Positions 22,149-30,365 are shown, numbered from the stretch's first letter. The stretch: 39,096 bases of DNA from a virus (IMGVR_UViG_3300030390_000938:1-39096); one strand, 5' to 3'. A program made the numbers and translations. The notes: generated from the sequence alone by a model not told the origin.

Positions 22149-24447
22149 TTATTAGACCCACCCTTGCACCTTGCTGTTGACCGTTATTAACAGATAATAT
22201 CACATCATCGTCATTATTAAGCAATTCCACTAGCTGCTCTTTGCTGAATGTTGCAGTGCCGCCATTTTCAAGTCCGCGTAAATCAATTATACGGCGTTGA
22301 TTTTGCGTACCTGTGTTAGCGCTTGGCTGTGGCTGAGGTGTCGACACGCTTGCTGATGACGGCGAAGACGGTTGACTTGCGCTGTCTATTGCCGATAGTT
22401 GCTTTAATCCATTAGCGCCTATGATAGCTGAAATGCCAAGCGCCGTATAAAAATCATTCTCAGCAAATGCACGAGCTATACCCGCTGCCGTATCTATTTT
22501 TACAGCTCGCTTTCTTCTCTTTTTATTTGCCTTTTCAGACTTTGATCCGAATGCACTAGCGAGTGATAAAGCTGTATTGGCATACCCTTGATAAGTGTTT
22601 ATCTTGTTGACGGCCTCTTGCTGGTCTATCAAAGCCCTTTGAGCTGCACCCTCTTGTGATATCTCTGTAATTCTATTTTCAAATTGCTGTCTAGCCAGTA
22701 TTGCTTGCTCATCAAGTAAGGCTTGAGCTTCTAGCTTTTGAGCTTCATTAAGTGATTTATTATCTGCTAAAGCAAGCTGCCTATCTGTAATGGCTTGTAG
22801 TCTAGTTTGGAAGCTTTGATTTTCAGACTCTATCTGGCTAGCCAAATTAAACATTAACTGTGCGTTTTGGCGCTCGTATTCTGTCGCGTTCAAGTCATTG
22901 GCATCGGCAAAGAATTGACTGTATATGCTTTTTCTGTTTAGCAGTGATTGCTGAATCATTTGATTTTCACGCTCAAGCTTAGCGATAATTTGACCGTCAT
23001 TGCCTTGAGTTTCACCAGTGCCAGTGCTGCTCTGCGCTTTAGGTTGGTTAGTGGCGTCCGTAAACTGTATATTGTCAATACCACCAGCAAACAGAGCCTG
23101 TTGCTTTGTAGATATATCATCAAGAGCACCACTAAGCCTGTTAACCTCTGCTTGGTATCTTCTCACCCCGTCAGCCTTTATAGGGCTATCCGAAAAACTC
23201 TTGAATTGCTGTAATTTCTCGTTTGCTTTCTGTAGTGCCGCTTGAGTTTCTGCAAACTCTATCGATAAATTTTTAATCTGCATTTGACGCTGCAAATCAT
23301 TCAAGCCCTTGAAGCTCTGAGTTAGATTATCAACCTTGCCAGCTAAACGCGTTGACCTTTCCTCAGCAGTTTCAGCTTCATCTGCGAAGTAAATCAAAGC
23401 GCCAGCAGCTATGACAGCAGCGCCAATCGGCCCCCCAATAAACGCAAGCGCAGCGGAAGCCCCTCTGGCAGCCAATGCCTGAGCATTCATTAGCATAGTT
23501 GTTCTTGACACTACAACACCCATTGCATTCATTGTAGTTGTGGCTTTTAGTGATGACGCAGTCAATGCTAATTGTGATGCAGTAGCAGCACCAACAGCTC
23601 CGACATATTTAGCCCCAACAACCAACGCGAGAGCGCCGGCAACATCAACGGCAGCCTGTATGTTTTGCGATAGCGATGAGAGTGAGCCACTAAGCGCCTT
23701 GCTAACGCCAAATGCTTGATCGATATTACCAACGTAAACAGTTAACGCGTTGTTTAGCTCAGTAAAGCCGCTCGATATGTCTTTTGTAAATGTCAGTGAT
23801 GATTCATCAATGTTTTCAATTGCCTTTACAACTCTATCAGCGGTCAGTTTACCTTCTGAACCTAGCTTTTTGAGTTCGCCAGTTGTGACACCAAATTCTT
23901 TAGATAAAGCTTTTGTTATTGGTATTGACGCTTCAAGAATCGATCTAAGTTCATCACCCTGCAACGCGCCAGAACCAAGACCTTGAGCAAACTGAATCAT
24001 AACACTTGACGTTTCAGCGCCTGTAGCACCACCAGCCTTTAATGCTAAAGTTAGCTTTTCAGTAACATCAATAACTCTATCTTGACTTACACCAAGCTCA
24101 GAAGTTGCTTGAGATATTCTTGAATAAGCATCGGCGACACCACTAAGCTCTACACCAGCTCTTTGAGCTATTGAAATTATAGCGGATTGAGCAACACTAA
24201 ACTCTCTCGATGTTTTTGTTGCAGCTGCAATTCTGTTATTGACGTTAGTCCATGAGTCAGCATATTGAATTATTTTAGCAGTGCTCAATGCAGTTATAAC
24301 GCCGCTAGCCACTCGAGATAGTGACATCATAGAGCTAGATGCGCTATCAGCACTAGCACCAATACCTTTAACTGCTCTGTTAGTCCTGTTAGCGTCAGAA
24401 ACAGCGCCGCCACTATCTAGTTTTATTCGTACAATCTTATCAGCCAT
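22141..24447 (-). CDS. Tail tape measure protein
   Basis: This 768-residue protein sets tail length; at the usual ~1.5 angstrom per residue it implies a tail near 115 nm. The N-terminal ~210 residues match the tape-measure N-terminal domain (KLTADRVVKAIENI, GLGSGALQGDELRSILE). Hydrophobic segments lie near 270-290 and 335-355 (FIGGPIGAAVIAAGALIYF). A long helical region, rich in Gln and Ala, runs from about 385 to 650. I use the ATG at 24447 (MADKIVRI), overlapping the chaperone reading frame by 8 bp, rather than the longer reading from 24474. Confidence 0.93.
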   Translation of the reverse strand: MADKIVRIKLDSGGAVSDANRTNRAVKGIGASADSASSSMMSLSRVASGVITALSTAKIIQYADSWTNVNNRIAAATKTSREFSVAQSAIISIAQRAGVELSGVADAYSRISQATSELGVSQDRVIDVTEKLTLALKAGGATGAETSSVMIQFAQGLGSGALQGDELRSILEASIPITKALSKEFGVTTGELKKLGSEGKLTADRVVKAIENIDESSLTFTKDISSGFTELNNALTVYVGNIDQAFGVSKALSGSLSSLSQNIQAAVDVAGALALVVGAKYVGAVGAATASQLALTASSLKATTTMNAMGVVVSRTTMLMNAQALAARGASAALAFIGGPIGAAVIAAGALIYFADEAETAEERSTRLAGKVDNLTQSFKGLNDLQRQMQIKNLSIEFAETQAALQKANEKLQQFKSFSDSPIKADGVRRYQAEVNRLSGALDDISTKQQALFAGGIDNIQFTDATNQPKAQSSTGTGETQGNDGQIIAKLERENQMIQQSLLNRKSIYSQFFADANDLNATEYERQNAQLMFNLASQIESENQSFQTRLQAITDRQLALADNKSLNEAQKLEAQALLDEQAILARQQFENRITEISQEGAAQRALIDQQEAVNKINTYQGYANTALSLASAFGSKSEKANKKRRKRAVKIDTAAGIARAFAENDFYTALGISAIIGANGLKQLSAIDSASQPSSPSSASVSTPQPQPSANTGTQNQRRIIDLRGLENGGTATFSKEQLVELLNNDDDVILSVNNGQQQGARVGLING

Positions 24448-24769
24448 TTTTAGCGTCTCGCTTTTGTTTAGCAAAGAAGAGAGTTAAGTACTCTTCATCT
24501 ATATCAAGAATGATGCTCATAAATATGTCTGATTCATAACTGTGAGCACCATTGTATTTTATGTATTCTCTAATTGCAGATTGCTTCAGGTGTTGCGGCG
24601 TTGCCATTTGACCAACCCTATCGCGCTCTCTGTCCAATCTGTAAAAAGCCCCAAGCAAGCTAGACTGTTTACTTGTGAGATTAGGTTTGCGACCTTTCAA
24701 TTCTTTTAATGCTGCTTTATTGTATGGGCTTAAGTGTTTACTTGGTATTTTCTCAAGCTCAGTAAGCAC
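24440..24769 (-). CDS. Tail assembly chaperone, frameshift extension (GT-like)
   Basis: This reading frame lacks a good independent start; only a GTG at 24769 is available and no convincing ribosome site is near. It is open upstream to the slippery site at 24802-24808 and is entered by a -1 shift from the preceding gene, adding 120 residues (11 before the GTG). Lambda G/GT is the model. The product is basic and helical (LDRERDRVGQMATPQHLK; DIDEEYLTLFF). The fusion should wrap the tape measure and recruit tail-tube subunits. Its stop overlaps the tape-measure start. Confidence 0.8.
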   Translation of the reverse strand: MLTELEKIPSKHLSPYNKAALKELKGRKPNLTSKQSSLLGAFYRLDRERDRVGQMATPQHLKQSAIREYIKYNGAHSYESDIFMSIILDIDEEYLTLFFAKQKRDAKNG

Positions 24770-24795
24770 CCTTTGGTCGCCTTCCGAATCCCACT

Positions 24796-25257
24796 TTAGC
24801 GCTTTTTTAGATCTTCCATAGCCTCGACAGCTTCGTCATGCAAATAGGCGTAAGCATCGCTAGCGCCATTAATTAACGTTGGCACTAGAAAAGTCCTGTG
24901 CTCAATATCTAAAAATATACCTCTGCAAGTTTCTCGGCTAAATTTCAATTCATCACCTTTATCATCTTCAAGATAACCCCAGCCTGTAACGCCATAGTTA
25001 CCAAGCCAGTGCGCCCACAGTAGATTATTATCAACATGCCTTGGCGGGTTAAAGCCGTAAACTTCCTGGGTTATTTGGCTCATTTGCTTTTGTTGTTCAG
25101 CAGTGCCAATGCGCAGCACATTGAAAAATAAATCTGAATTATCTGGCATAGGGTAAATTGGAGCGCCGTTTTTTAACTTGTCTGCATCTTCTTTGAAGCA
25201 CTTTATTGATGCGCTGATTTGCTCGTTTGATTCTTCTTTGCGTTTGCGGAAAAACAT
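24796..25257 (-). CDS. Tail assembly chaperone (G-like)
   Basis: The product is 153 residues, beginning MFFRKRKEESNEQISASIKC and ending MEDLKKR. It lies between the tail tube and tape-measure genes, the invariant place of siphophage chaperones. Its last codons contain A-AAA-AAG, so a fraction of ribosomes would make a 272-residue fusion with the next frame. It is translated from an ATG behind motif copy H, after the terminator that closes the tail-tube transcript, so chaperone and tape measure are expressed separately from the abundant tube protein. Confidence 0.8.
   Translation of the reverse strand: MFFRKRKEESNEQISASIKCFKEDADKLKNGAPIYPMPDNSDLFFNVLRIGTAEQQKQMSQITQEVYGFNPPRHVDNNLLWAHWLGNYGVTGWGYLEDDKGDELKFSRETCRGIFLDIEHRTFLVPTLINGASDAYAYLHDEAVEAMEDLKKR
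24802..24808 (-). promoter_or_regulatory. Programmed -1 frameshift site A-AAA-AAG
   Basis: Zero-frame codons are CTA AAA AAG CGC TAA, so the heptamer is in the X-XXY-YYZ register. The zero-frame stop comes two codons later. After slipping, GCG CTA AAG TGG continues without a stop into the downstream frame. GGAAGA, a Shine-Dalgarno-like stimulator, lies just upstream. Confidence 0.85.
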
Positions 25258-25289
25258 AATTCACCATGATTAAATGTATTGATTACATT

Positions 25290-25318
25290 CTAGCAAATTA
25301 TTTGGTTATATGCTTATA
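25290..25318 (-). promoter_or_regulatory. 29-nt upstream motif, copy H (half conserved)
   Basis: On the minus strand TATAAGCATATAACCAAATA matches the first two thirds of the consensus, and the last third diverges. It lies between the tail-tube terminator and the chaperone start (33 nt upstream). Confidence 0.45.
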
Positions 25319-25330
25319 GCTAAATAGCAT

Positions 25331-25356
25331 AAAAAAGCCCCGCTAAATTGCGAGGC
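25331..25356 (-). terminator. Terminator after the major tail protein gene
   Basis: The minus strand reads GCCTCGC-AATTTA-GCGGGGC followed by six T, with one U-G wobble in the 7-bp stem. It begins 22 bases past the tail-tube stop. Confidence 0.85.
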
Positions 25357-25378
25357 CAAAAATACAACCGATACTAAT

Positions 25379-26545
25379 CTAAAAGTTAGTGAAAACTCTG
25401 ATAGTGGTACCTGTGTCGGGGTTTTCTTCTGCGTTGATGTTTAGCGTGTTATTAGCAAAACCTTCCGCAGTTGGCATTTCATGCTCGTTTAGATATGCAC
25501 GCTCAAGCTCGATAAGCATAGCGTTGCCATCATTCCAGATAATCTCAAAAGCTAAAGCCACACGGTTAGCATTTAAGAACTTCTCTTCCCAATTTGTAGA
25601 GTTAGCGATGTAGCTCTTAGCTACAAAGCTACCCGTTACAGCAAAGTTACGCGCCCCGTATGATTTACGCTTACAGCCTGCCGCTGGTGATGCAGTGTAG
25701 CCGTTAGCAATCTCAACAGATGCAGACTTCAACGAGCACTCAGCAGGTGCGCCATCAAGCCAAAACTTTTTAAATTGATTCTCAACGCCAGCCGCTTCTG
25801 ATGTGTCGTCAGCAGCATCAGCTTGACCTGATATTGCAGCGAATCCATCCTGTGCTAGCTCCCAAACGATATTAGCAGTCGATGTTAAAAGCTCTTCTTC
25901 TGGCACTTCTAGTGATAGCGTATCAACAAGGCCATCTTCAAAGTTAAGATATGCAGTTTCACCTGCGCGTGATTTATCAAGCTGACGGCGCTGACCCGTA
26001 AAGTACGTCGGGTTTAGTCCGTTTGCATACTTCTTGCTCGCAACAGTTATGGATGCGCCTACCGCTTCCGTTGATGCTGGCGCTGGCGTAGTTGTAACAA
26101 CGCTGCCAACAACGCTATCAACACGATAAGTTACATTGTTTTTGTCATCAGTAGCGCCACTAACAAAGATGTAATCACCCGCAACAAGGGTAGTTGCAGG
26201 AATGTCGAAGCCAGTACTAGTAATTTCAATGTCAGTGCCAGTGTAAGTGTTATCGTCAAGCTCTGAATGAATAGCCGCTACAATCAATGTTTTATTTTGC
26301 TGAAAAACATCACTTGAAATCTCCGCAGTTTGTTCAGAGCTGGTCTGAATGTTAGTTTTACCTTGTTGATTATTTTTAAGTTCGTTTGATACAGTTGACC
26401 CGACTGTCTTTTTAGCTGCGCCATCAGTGCGGCGAACCTTAAAAAATACAGGGTTTGAATCAACCGCGCCTTTTGTGGTCTGTGCAGACAAGTGCATAGA
26501 AATGTCAGAGCCGACTAGCTCGCGATCTGTTACTGTTGTACTCAT
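25379..26545 (-). CDS. Major tail (tube) protein
   Basis: This 388-residue protein begins MSTTVTDRELVGSDISMHLS. It is beta-rich, and SNELKNNQQGKTNIQTSSE resembles siphophage tube proteins. A Thr/Val-rich insertion (about 103-160, DIPATTLVAGDYIFVSG) looks like an inserted or surface domain. A strong ribosome site, GAGGAAATACT, precedes the ATG, which overlaps the upstream stop (ATGA). An efficient terminator directly follows, consistent with high expression. The identification combines order (after tail terminator, before chaperones) and composition. Confidence 0.85.
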   Translation of the reverse strand: MSTTVTDRELVGSDISMHLSAQTTKGAVDSNPVFFKVRRTDGAAKKTVGSTVSNELKNNQQGKTNIQTSSEQTAEISSDVFQQNKTLIVAAIHSELDDNTYTGTDIEITSTGFDIPATTLVAGDYIFVSGATDDKNNVTYRVDSVVGSVVTTTPAPASTEAVGASITVASKKYANGLNPTYFTGQRRQLDKSRAGETAYLNFEDGLVDTLSLEVPEEELLTSTANIVWELAQDGFAAISGQADAADDTSEAAGVENQFKKFWLDGAPAECSLKSASVEIANGYTASPAAGCKRKSYGARNFAVTGSFVAKSYIANSTNWEEKFLNANRVALAFEIIWNDGNAMLIELERAYLNEHEMPTAEGFANNTLNINAEENPDTGTTIRVFTNF

Positions 26546-26961
26546 AGTATTTCCTCGAAGTATCCGTTAATGTTTATATCGACTCTGTAAAACTTAGAAT
26601 CTGTTTGCTTGCCTACGATGTCAATTTCTGCAACTTGAGTTTTATACTCGTCAAACTCAATATGCTCAAACAAAGTTTGAATCTCGCTAGCAGTCGTAAG
26701 TATACCAGCTCTTTGCGTGCGGTTTGAGTTTGGCACGTAAAGAGCTATTGTGTGTATAAAAAACTGTCTAATGCAGCGTTTTACGTCTGGCGCAGTAAAT
26801 TGCCTTAAGCCTAAAGCTGTGCTTTGCGTTAAGTGCTTTTTATCAGTGCTACCGCTAACACCTCTATCAAGATTGTAAATATCACCTATCACATAGCCAG
26901 ACGGTATGCTTTGAGCTAAACGCAATTGAAACGATCGAGTTAAGCTATTTAAGTTACTCAT
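26542..26961 (-). CDS. Tail terminator protein
   Basis: This 139-residue protein lies directly before the tail-tube gene. It starts MSNLNSLTRSFQLRLAQSIP and contains long beta-alpha segments (KRCIRQFFIHTIALYVPNS, FYRVDININGYFEEIL) typical of the small tail-completion proteins that cap tube growth (lambda gpU/SPP1 gp17 class). ATGA-type overlaps on both sides couple it to its neighbours. It is named from position and size; no catalytic motif is expected. Confidence 0.65.
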   Translation of the reverse strand: MSNLNSLTRSFQLRLAQSIPSGYVIGDIYNLDRGVSGSTDKKHLTQSTALGLRQFTAPDVKRCIRQFFIHTIALYVPNSNRTQRAGILTTASEIQTLFEHIEFDEYKTQVAEIDIVGKQTDSKFYRVDININGYFEEIL

Positions 26962-27338
26962 ATATTCTCCGCTGCTTGCAATATTAAGCTAAGCGTTTTT
27001 GGTGGTGTCTGCTCTGAATATCCAGTTTCCATAATTCGATAAGCGTACGGCTGGTTATTCTGAATATAGATGGTCGGGTATTTAATGTTTTTAGCGGAGC
27101 TGATAACTGATACACCTTTACTTATTGTTGCCTGTCCAGACTTATCAGGCTTGCTCACAGTCTCATTAGTTGGGTCGCTAATGGTAGGCAAGAATGAAGC
27201 GCGTAAAATGCCGTCACGCACAGCAGAGGACGTAACAAGGCTGTTGAATATATAAATACCAACTCGTACAGACTCATCAGAAACAACTTCTTCTAAGAAG
27301 TCCGATATGTCCGCCGCTCTTTCATTCTTACCTGCCAT
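26958..27338 (-). CDS. Neck / tail completion protein (HK97 gp10-like position)
   Basis: This 126-residue protein has a helical N-terminus (AADISDFLEEVVSDESVRVG). A segment with many short beta stretches follows (KYPTIYIQNNQPYAYRIMETGYS), and the last residues are LILQAAENI. The pattern YIQNNQPYAYRIMETG recalls the HK97 gp10-type neck or minor capsid proteins. It overlaps the tail terminator gene and shares one base with the upstream connector gene. Confidence 0.6.
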   Translation of the reverse strand: MAGKNERAADISDFLEEVVSDESVRVGIYIFNSLVTSSAVRDGILRASFLPTISDPTNETVSKPDKSGQATISKGVSVISSAKNIKYPTIYIQNNQPYAYRIMETGYSEQTPPKTLSLILQAAENI

Positions 27339-27694
27339 TAAATGACAATCCTAATAAAGTATCCTGCATCGGCTGGGTCTGCTTCAACTTCGCTTATTGC
27401 ATACTCTTCACCGTCATACTCGCAATGATAGCTTGCATCAAAGTCCGCTGGTACAGGCGCTTCGTTCAATGTAAATAAATAAATATCTGATGCGGTCACA
27501 TTGCTGAATACTTGCTCAACGTCTTTAAGCGTTAGCGGTATTGCGCCAGTGGTGGCCGTGAATTTGGTATCGGTATCGGTTATCGGGTTATATCCAGTAT
27601 CTTTCTTAATGACAAGCTCGCGCTGAAAATCAGCAAATTCATCACTAAAAAGCTCGGCTGCTAACTCTTTAAATTCTGCCTTAAATGTTGCCAT
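27338..27694 (-). CDS. Head-tail joining protein (118 aa)
   Basis: I use the ATG at 27694, which overlaps the previous stop (TAATG), giving MATFKAEFKELAAELFSDEF. The 118-residue product has an N-terminal helix and then beta strands (SDIYLFTLNEAPVPADFD, YAISEVEADPADAGYFIRIVI), the profile of small stopper or adaptor proteins such as SPP1 gp16. Order supports a neck role. I cannot name the subfamily. Confidence 0.6.
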   Translation of the reverse strand: MATFKAEFKELAAELFSDEFADFQRELVIKKDTGYNPITDTDTKFTATTGAIPLTLKDVEQVFSNVTASDIYLFTLNEAPVPADFDASYHCEYDGEEYAISEVEADPADAGYFIRIVI

Positions 27695-28176
27695 TAGCAC
27701 TTCCTTATGCGACCCATGTTACCGCCGCTGTAGCTAGTAACATATGGTCTCATCAAGCTGTCAATAGTGCTTACATCATAAAGTGTTGTGCGTGCTGTGC
27801 CAGACTGATAATCAACAGACTTTGACAGTGAAGCTAGCTGTTTACTCTCAGATACAATTAAGCCGTTTGATGATTGTTCTGACTCACTAACAAACAATTT
27901 ACCAATCAAGGCCTGCCATGCTGCCTGCGTTGCTGCGTACTGAATATCAGATATAGCAACATCATCAGTCGGTAAGTCCATAGCCTGAGCTTCATCGACT
28001 TTATCGCCTTTGAAATTATATCGAGGATCAACAAACATTAAAGCGCTACGACTTAACGCTTGCTCTATCTGCAAGTCAGTATAAGCAGGGGTTACATAAT
28101 CAAACCCAAGCAAATCTGCGTTATCTTTAAATTCTTGCACTGTTAAGTATGAGTTAGTGCCAACTATTAAAGCCAT
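27694..28176 (-). CDS. Head-tail connector, DnaT-like/gp6 family
   Basis: This 160-residue protein begins MALIVGTNSYLTVQEFKDNA. The opening ALIVGTNSYLTVxEF is characteristic of phage proteins annotated DnaT-like or head-tail adaptor gp6. A helical bundle follows (QAMDLPTDDVAISDIQYAAT, AAWQALIGKLFVSE). It is the first gene of the neck-and-tail block and probably forms the ring bound to the portal. It is transcribed away from the plus-strand cargo unit, from an undefined promoter in 28177-28290. Confidence 0.72.
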   Translation of the reverse strand: MALIVGTNSYLTVQEFKDNADLLGFDYVTPAYTDLQIEQALSRSALMFVDPRYNFKGDKVDEAQAMDLPTDDVAISDIQYAATQAAWQALIGKLFVSESEQSSNGLIVSESKQLASLSKSVDYQSGTARTTLYDVSTIDSLMRPYVTSYSGGNMGRIRKC

Positions 28177-28291
28177 GTTAAAACCTCTATTCGTTATTAC
28201 GTTTGATTATAGCTTATAGCGATTAGTTATTAAACATTCAATTAATTTTGCGCTATTGTTAGCTCAAGTTAAATAAATGGATTGAATTTGA

Positions 28292-28459
28292 ATGAAGGTA
28301 TTACTTCACATTATAGCGCTTGCATTCACTTTGCTGGGTTGCTTGTCTTGGTGGTACATAGATGCAAGTATGTTTGGTTATCCCGTTATATTGCTGTTCT
28401 ATCTTTGCATCATAGGTGCAATTAACGATTATTTTATGAACAAGGAGTTATACAAATGA
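28292..28459 (+). CDS. Moron gene 1: two-TM small membrane protein (55 aa)
   Basis: The sequence begins MKVLLHIIALAFTLLGCLSW and contains a second hydrophobic run, YPVILLFYLCIIGAI, so most of the protein is membrane. The end is hydrophilic (NDYFMNKELYK). Alternatively the first segment is a signal peptide with Cys17. The stop overlaps the next ATG as ATGA. It is encoded opposite to the flanking structural genes. A superinfection-exclusion or envelope-modifying role is plausible but unproven. Confidence 0.6.
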   Translation: MKVLLHIIALAFTLLGCLSWWYIDASMFGYPVILLFYLCIIGAINDYFMNKELYK

Positions 28460-28557
28460 CTTTATTTTTACTTGTTATTGGTTTTGCAGTATCAATCGGG
28501 CTGGCTTTCTTGGCTGGCTATCAATTACACAAAGACAAATTAGGTGATGAAGAATGA
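28456..28557 (+). CDS. Moron gene 2: 33-residue single-TM protein
   Basis: The protein is one hydrophobic helix (TLFLLVIGFAVSIGLAFLAG) plus a short charged tail (KDKLGDEE). AAGGAG eight bases before its ATG is the best ribosome site of the cassette, which argues that this very small gene is real. It is linked by ATGA to both neighbours. The function is unknown. Confidence 0.6.
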   Translation: MTLFLLVIGFAVSIGLAFLAGYQLHKDKLGDEE

Positions 28558-28733
28558 GCGAAATGACAGATTTAAGCTACACGCAAACTAGCCGCGCAAT
28601 GAGTAGTAAGCCATTAGCGAGAGTTGAGCGACAATACAGACCAATATGGGTTATTGCAGCATATAACAATAAGAAGCGGAGAGTCGTTAGAAGTGTAAAG
28701 CGTAGCAATCCATCTTTTTTTACCAGCCTATAA
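28554..28733 (+). CDS. Moron gene 3: basic 59-residue protein
   Basis: The product begins MSEMTDLSYTQTSRAMSSKP. A short hydrophobic piece with aromatic residues (YRPIWVIAAY) precedes a strongly basic stretch (NNKKRRVVRSVKRSN). It could bind nucleic acid or the inner face of the membrane. It overlaps gene 2 by ATGA and is followed immediately by a terminator. I do not recognise the family. Confidence 0.55.
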   Translation: MSEMTDLSYTQTSRAMSSKPLARVERQYRPIWVIAAYNNKKRRVVRSVKRSNPSFFTSL

Positions 28734-28735
28734 AC

Positions 28736-28760
28736 AAAGCCCTCGCAATGAGGGCTTTTT
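28736..28760. terminator. Terminator of the moron cassette
   Basis: AAAGCCCTC and GAGGGCTTT (28736-28744 and 28750-28758) pair perfectly around GCAAT, followed by TT. It starts two bases after the last cassette gene and two bases before the end of the opposing decoration gene, so it can serve both strands. Confidence 0.85.
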
Positions 28761-28761
28761 G

Positions 28762-30000
28762 TTATCTCTGTTCCACTACTAAATAGCCATCAGTTTCCGC
28801 AGTGACATTTGCGGTTCCTGAGTTGTTTGCTACTTGCAGCTTGATGTAATCATTTTGGTCTAGCCTTGTATTTACGTTTATGTTAAAAAATGCAACATCT
28901 CGGGCGCCGACAAGATTGTTAACTGGCCTAACTTGATCTAACACGGTAACAAATGATGATGCAGAGTTATCCCATTTAACAACCCTCAGTGTAACAACGT
29001 CATTACTAGCGCCATCAATAGTCAATGAAGCTATTGCTTTATACTCCCTTGGGTTTATACCCAGATGCCTTAATTGACCGTCCACTGGGTTGTCAAAGTG
29101 CTGCAAGTCAGTGGTTATCCAAGATAAAGCTGCGATATCTTCAAAAACATCAATGGTTCTTATAGTTGTGGCTGCCGATGCGCCTATACCAATCGAGCCA
29201 CCTTCAAACGTGTTTGGTATCCCTAAATTATTAGACCATGAACATGCTAAGTCGCTCGCTGATATGTTGGGTGTGTAGTTTGAATCCGTAGCATCCTGCA
29301 CGCCAAGTCTAGTAATAATGGCACTATCAACTTGCAGTGTTGACGGGTTGGGGAAGTTTGCAGGGGAAAAGTCAAAGAGTGAAGCACTTGCAGGTAGGTC
29401 AACATTCATGTTTGTTCTAAATCTTGACCCTAGCGTGAGCGCCGTACCAGCTTTAAATAGCGAGTATGCCCCATCGGCTAAGCTTCTTACAATTGACGAC
29501 TCAATAAAGTACCCGCCAACCCATGTGCCCGATAGTGTTAGCTCAGGCTTTCCGCCGAATCTACCTGTGCCAGTTTCAAAGCCCTGTCTGTAACTATCTA
29601 TAGTACCAAGCGATGTACAGTTATTGTAATTGATCCTTATGAACTCAAATGCTTCAAATCCAGTTAAACTGCTAAGATTGTAAACCCTTGAGTTAACACC
29701 ATTCACATCAATAAGGTAATCAGCACCCAAAACATTACCACTACCACCAACTGGTGATGTGAACAAGGTGTAGTTATCATCATCACATTTAATACCTGAT
29801 ATATCGAAGTTGTAACCGCGAAGGTATAAGCCGCCTTCGGGAACTTCAATGCTTAACCCAGAACCAGTGAAATCTATAACACCGTCCAAAAAATACTCCT
29901 TTGTAGAATCAAGAGCACCTGAAAGCTGTTGAGGGCTTGAAACTAAAACCCGCTCTCTCGCCAACTCAATATCGCCTATACCACCTCTAACTAAGCTCAT
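28762..30000 (-). CDS. Capsid decoration / head-fibre-like protein
   Basis: This 412-residue structural protein is encoded downstream of the capsid gene. The first ~200 residues have short regular strands (GLYLRGYNFDISGI, SRVYNLSSLTGFEAFEFIRI) like a small beta-helix. The last ~130 residues (TLRVVKWDNSASSFVTVLD, DYIKLQVANNSGTANVTAE) resemble a trimeric jelly-roll or C1q-like domain. It could be a head fibre or an outer decoration that binds cells. It overlaps the 75-residue gene upstream by ATGA and ends at the bidirectional terminator. Confidence 0.55.
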   Translation of the reverse strand: MSLVRGGIGDIELARERVLVSSPQQLSGALDSTKEYFLDGVIDFTGSGLSIEVPEGGLYLRGYNFDISGIKCDDDNYTLFTSPVGGSGNVLGADYLIDVNGVNSRVYNLSSLTGFEAFEFIRINYNNCTSLGTIDSYRQGFETGTGRFGGKPELTLSGTWVGGYFIESSIVRSLADGAYSLFKAGTALTLGSRFRTNMNVDLPASASLFDFSPANFPNPSTLQVDSAIITRLGVQDATDSNYTPNISASDLACSWSNNLGIPNTFEGGSIGIGASAATTIRTIDVFEDIAALSWITTDLQHFDNPVDGQLRHLGINPREYKAIASLTIDGASNDVVTLRVVKWDNSASSFVTVLDQVRPVNNLVGARDVAFFNINVNTRLDQNDYIKLQVANNSGTANVTAETDGYLVVEQR

Positions 30001-30224
30001 GCCTCACCCGCCTCGTCAATATAAAAAGATGCACCAACATCAGGAGTGATTTTTAACCGTGTATTTTTAGTAAAGTATTCGGATGATCCAGTTGTTAGCG
30101 TATCAGCCAAAATCCAGTCGCTACCATCCCACACATTAACGGTAACACTGCCGCTCACAATAAGAAGCCTTGAATCTTGAGTGTCACCGAATGAGAGTGT
30201 TTGTTCCGTTGTATATCTTGCCAT
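29997..30224 (-). CDS. Small beta-rich decoration-associated protein (75 aa)
   Basis: The product starts MARYTTEQTLSFGDTQDSRL (ATG at 30224, preferred over a GTG one codon upstream). Its beta-strand alternation (LLIVSGSVTVNVWDGSDW, RLKITPDVGASFYIDEAG) suggests a single small beta-barrel or sandwich. It is coupled by ATGA to the 412-residue protein and probably adapts it to the capsid. No catalytic residues are apparent. The leader upstream contains the GTGAGAGG repeats. Confidence 0.6.
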   Translation of the reverse strand: MARYTTEQTLSFGDTQDSRLLIVSGSVTVNVWDGSDWILADTLTTGSSEYFTKNTRLKITPDVGASFYIDEAGEA

Positions 30225-30243
30225 CACAAAAGCCTTGTTTTGT

Positions 30244-30316
30244 GTGAGAGGTGTTAATTGTAGAGAGGTTGTGAGAGGTTTAAATGGTTGCTAGCGCTAG
30301 CGTGTGCGCCTCTCAC
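30244..30316. repeat. GTGAGAGG repeat cluster with GCTAGCGCTAGC palindrome
   Basis: GTGAGAGGT occurs at 30244-30252 and 30271-30279, a variant TAGAGAGGT at 30261-30269, and an inverted copy (GCCTCTCAC) at 30308-30316. A 12-bp palindrome GCTAGCGCTAGC lies between at 30290-30301. This 140-bp gap holds no gene. It may be an operator cluster or an RNA switch for the decoration operon. Confidence 0.5.
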
Positions 30317-30365
30317 CTCGCACTTAACTAGTATAAGTTAGTGAATGAAATAAATCCAGCTCATT

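Noticed and set aside
20309-23986. Numerous plus-strand ORFs of 60-100 codons opposite the tail genes
   Set aside because: All lie wholly inside strong minus-strand coding frames and show no start signals or recognisable domains.
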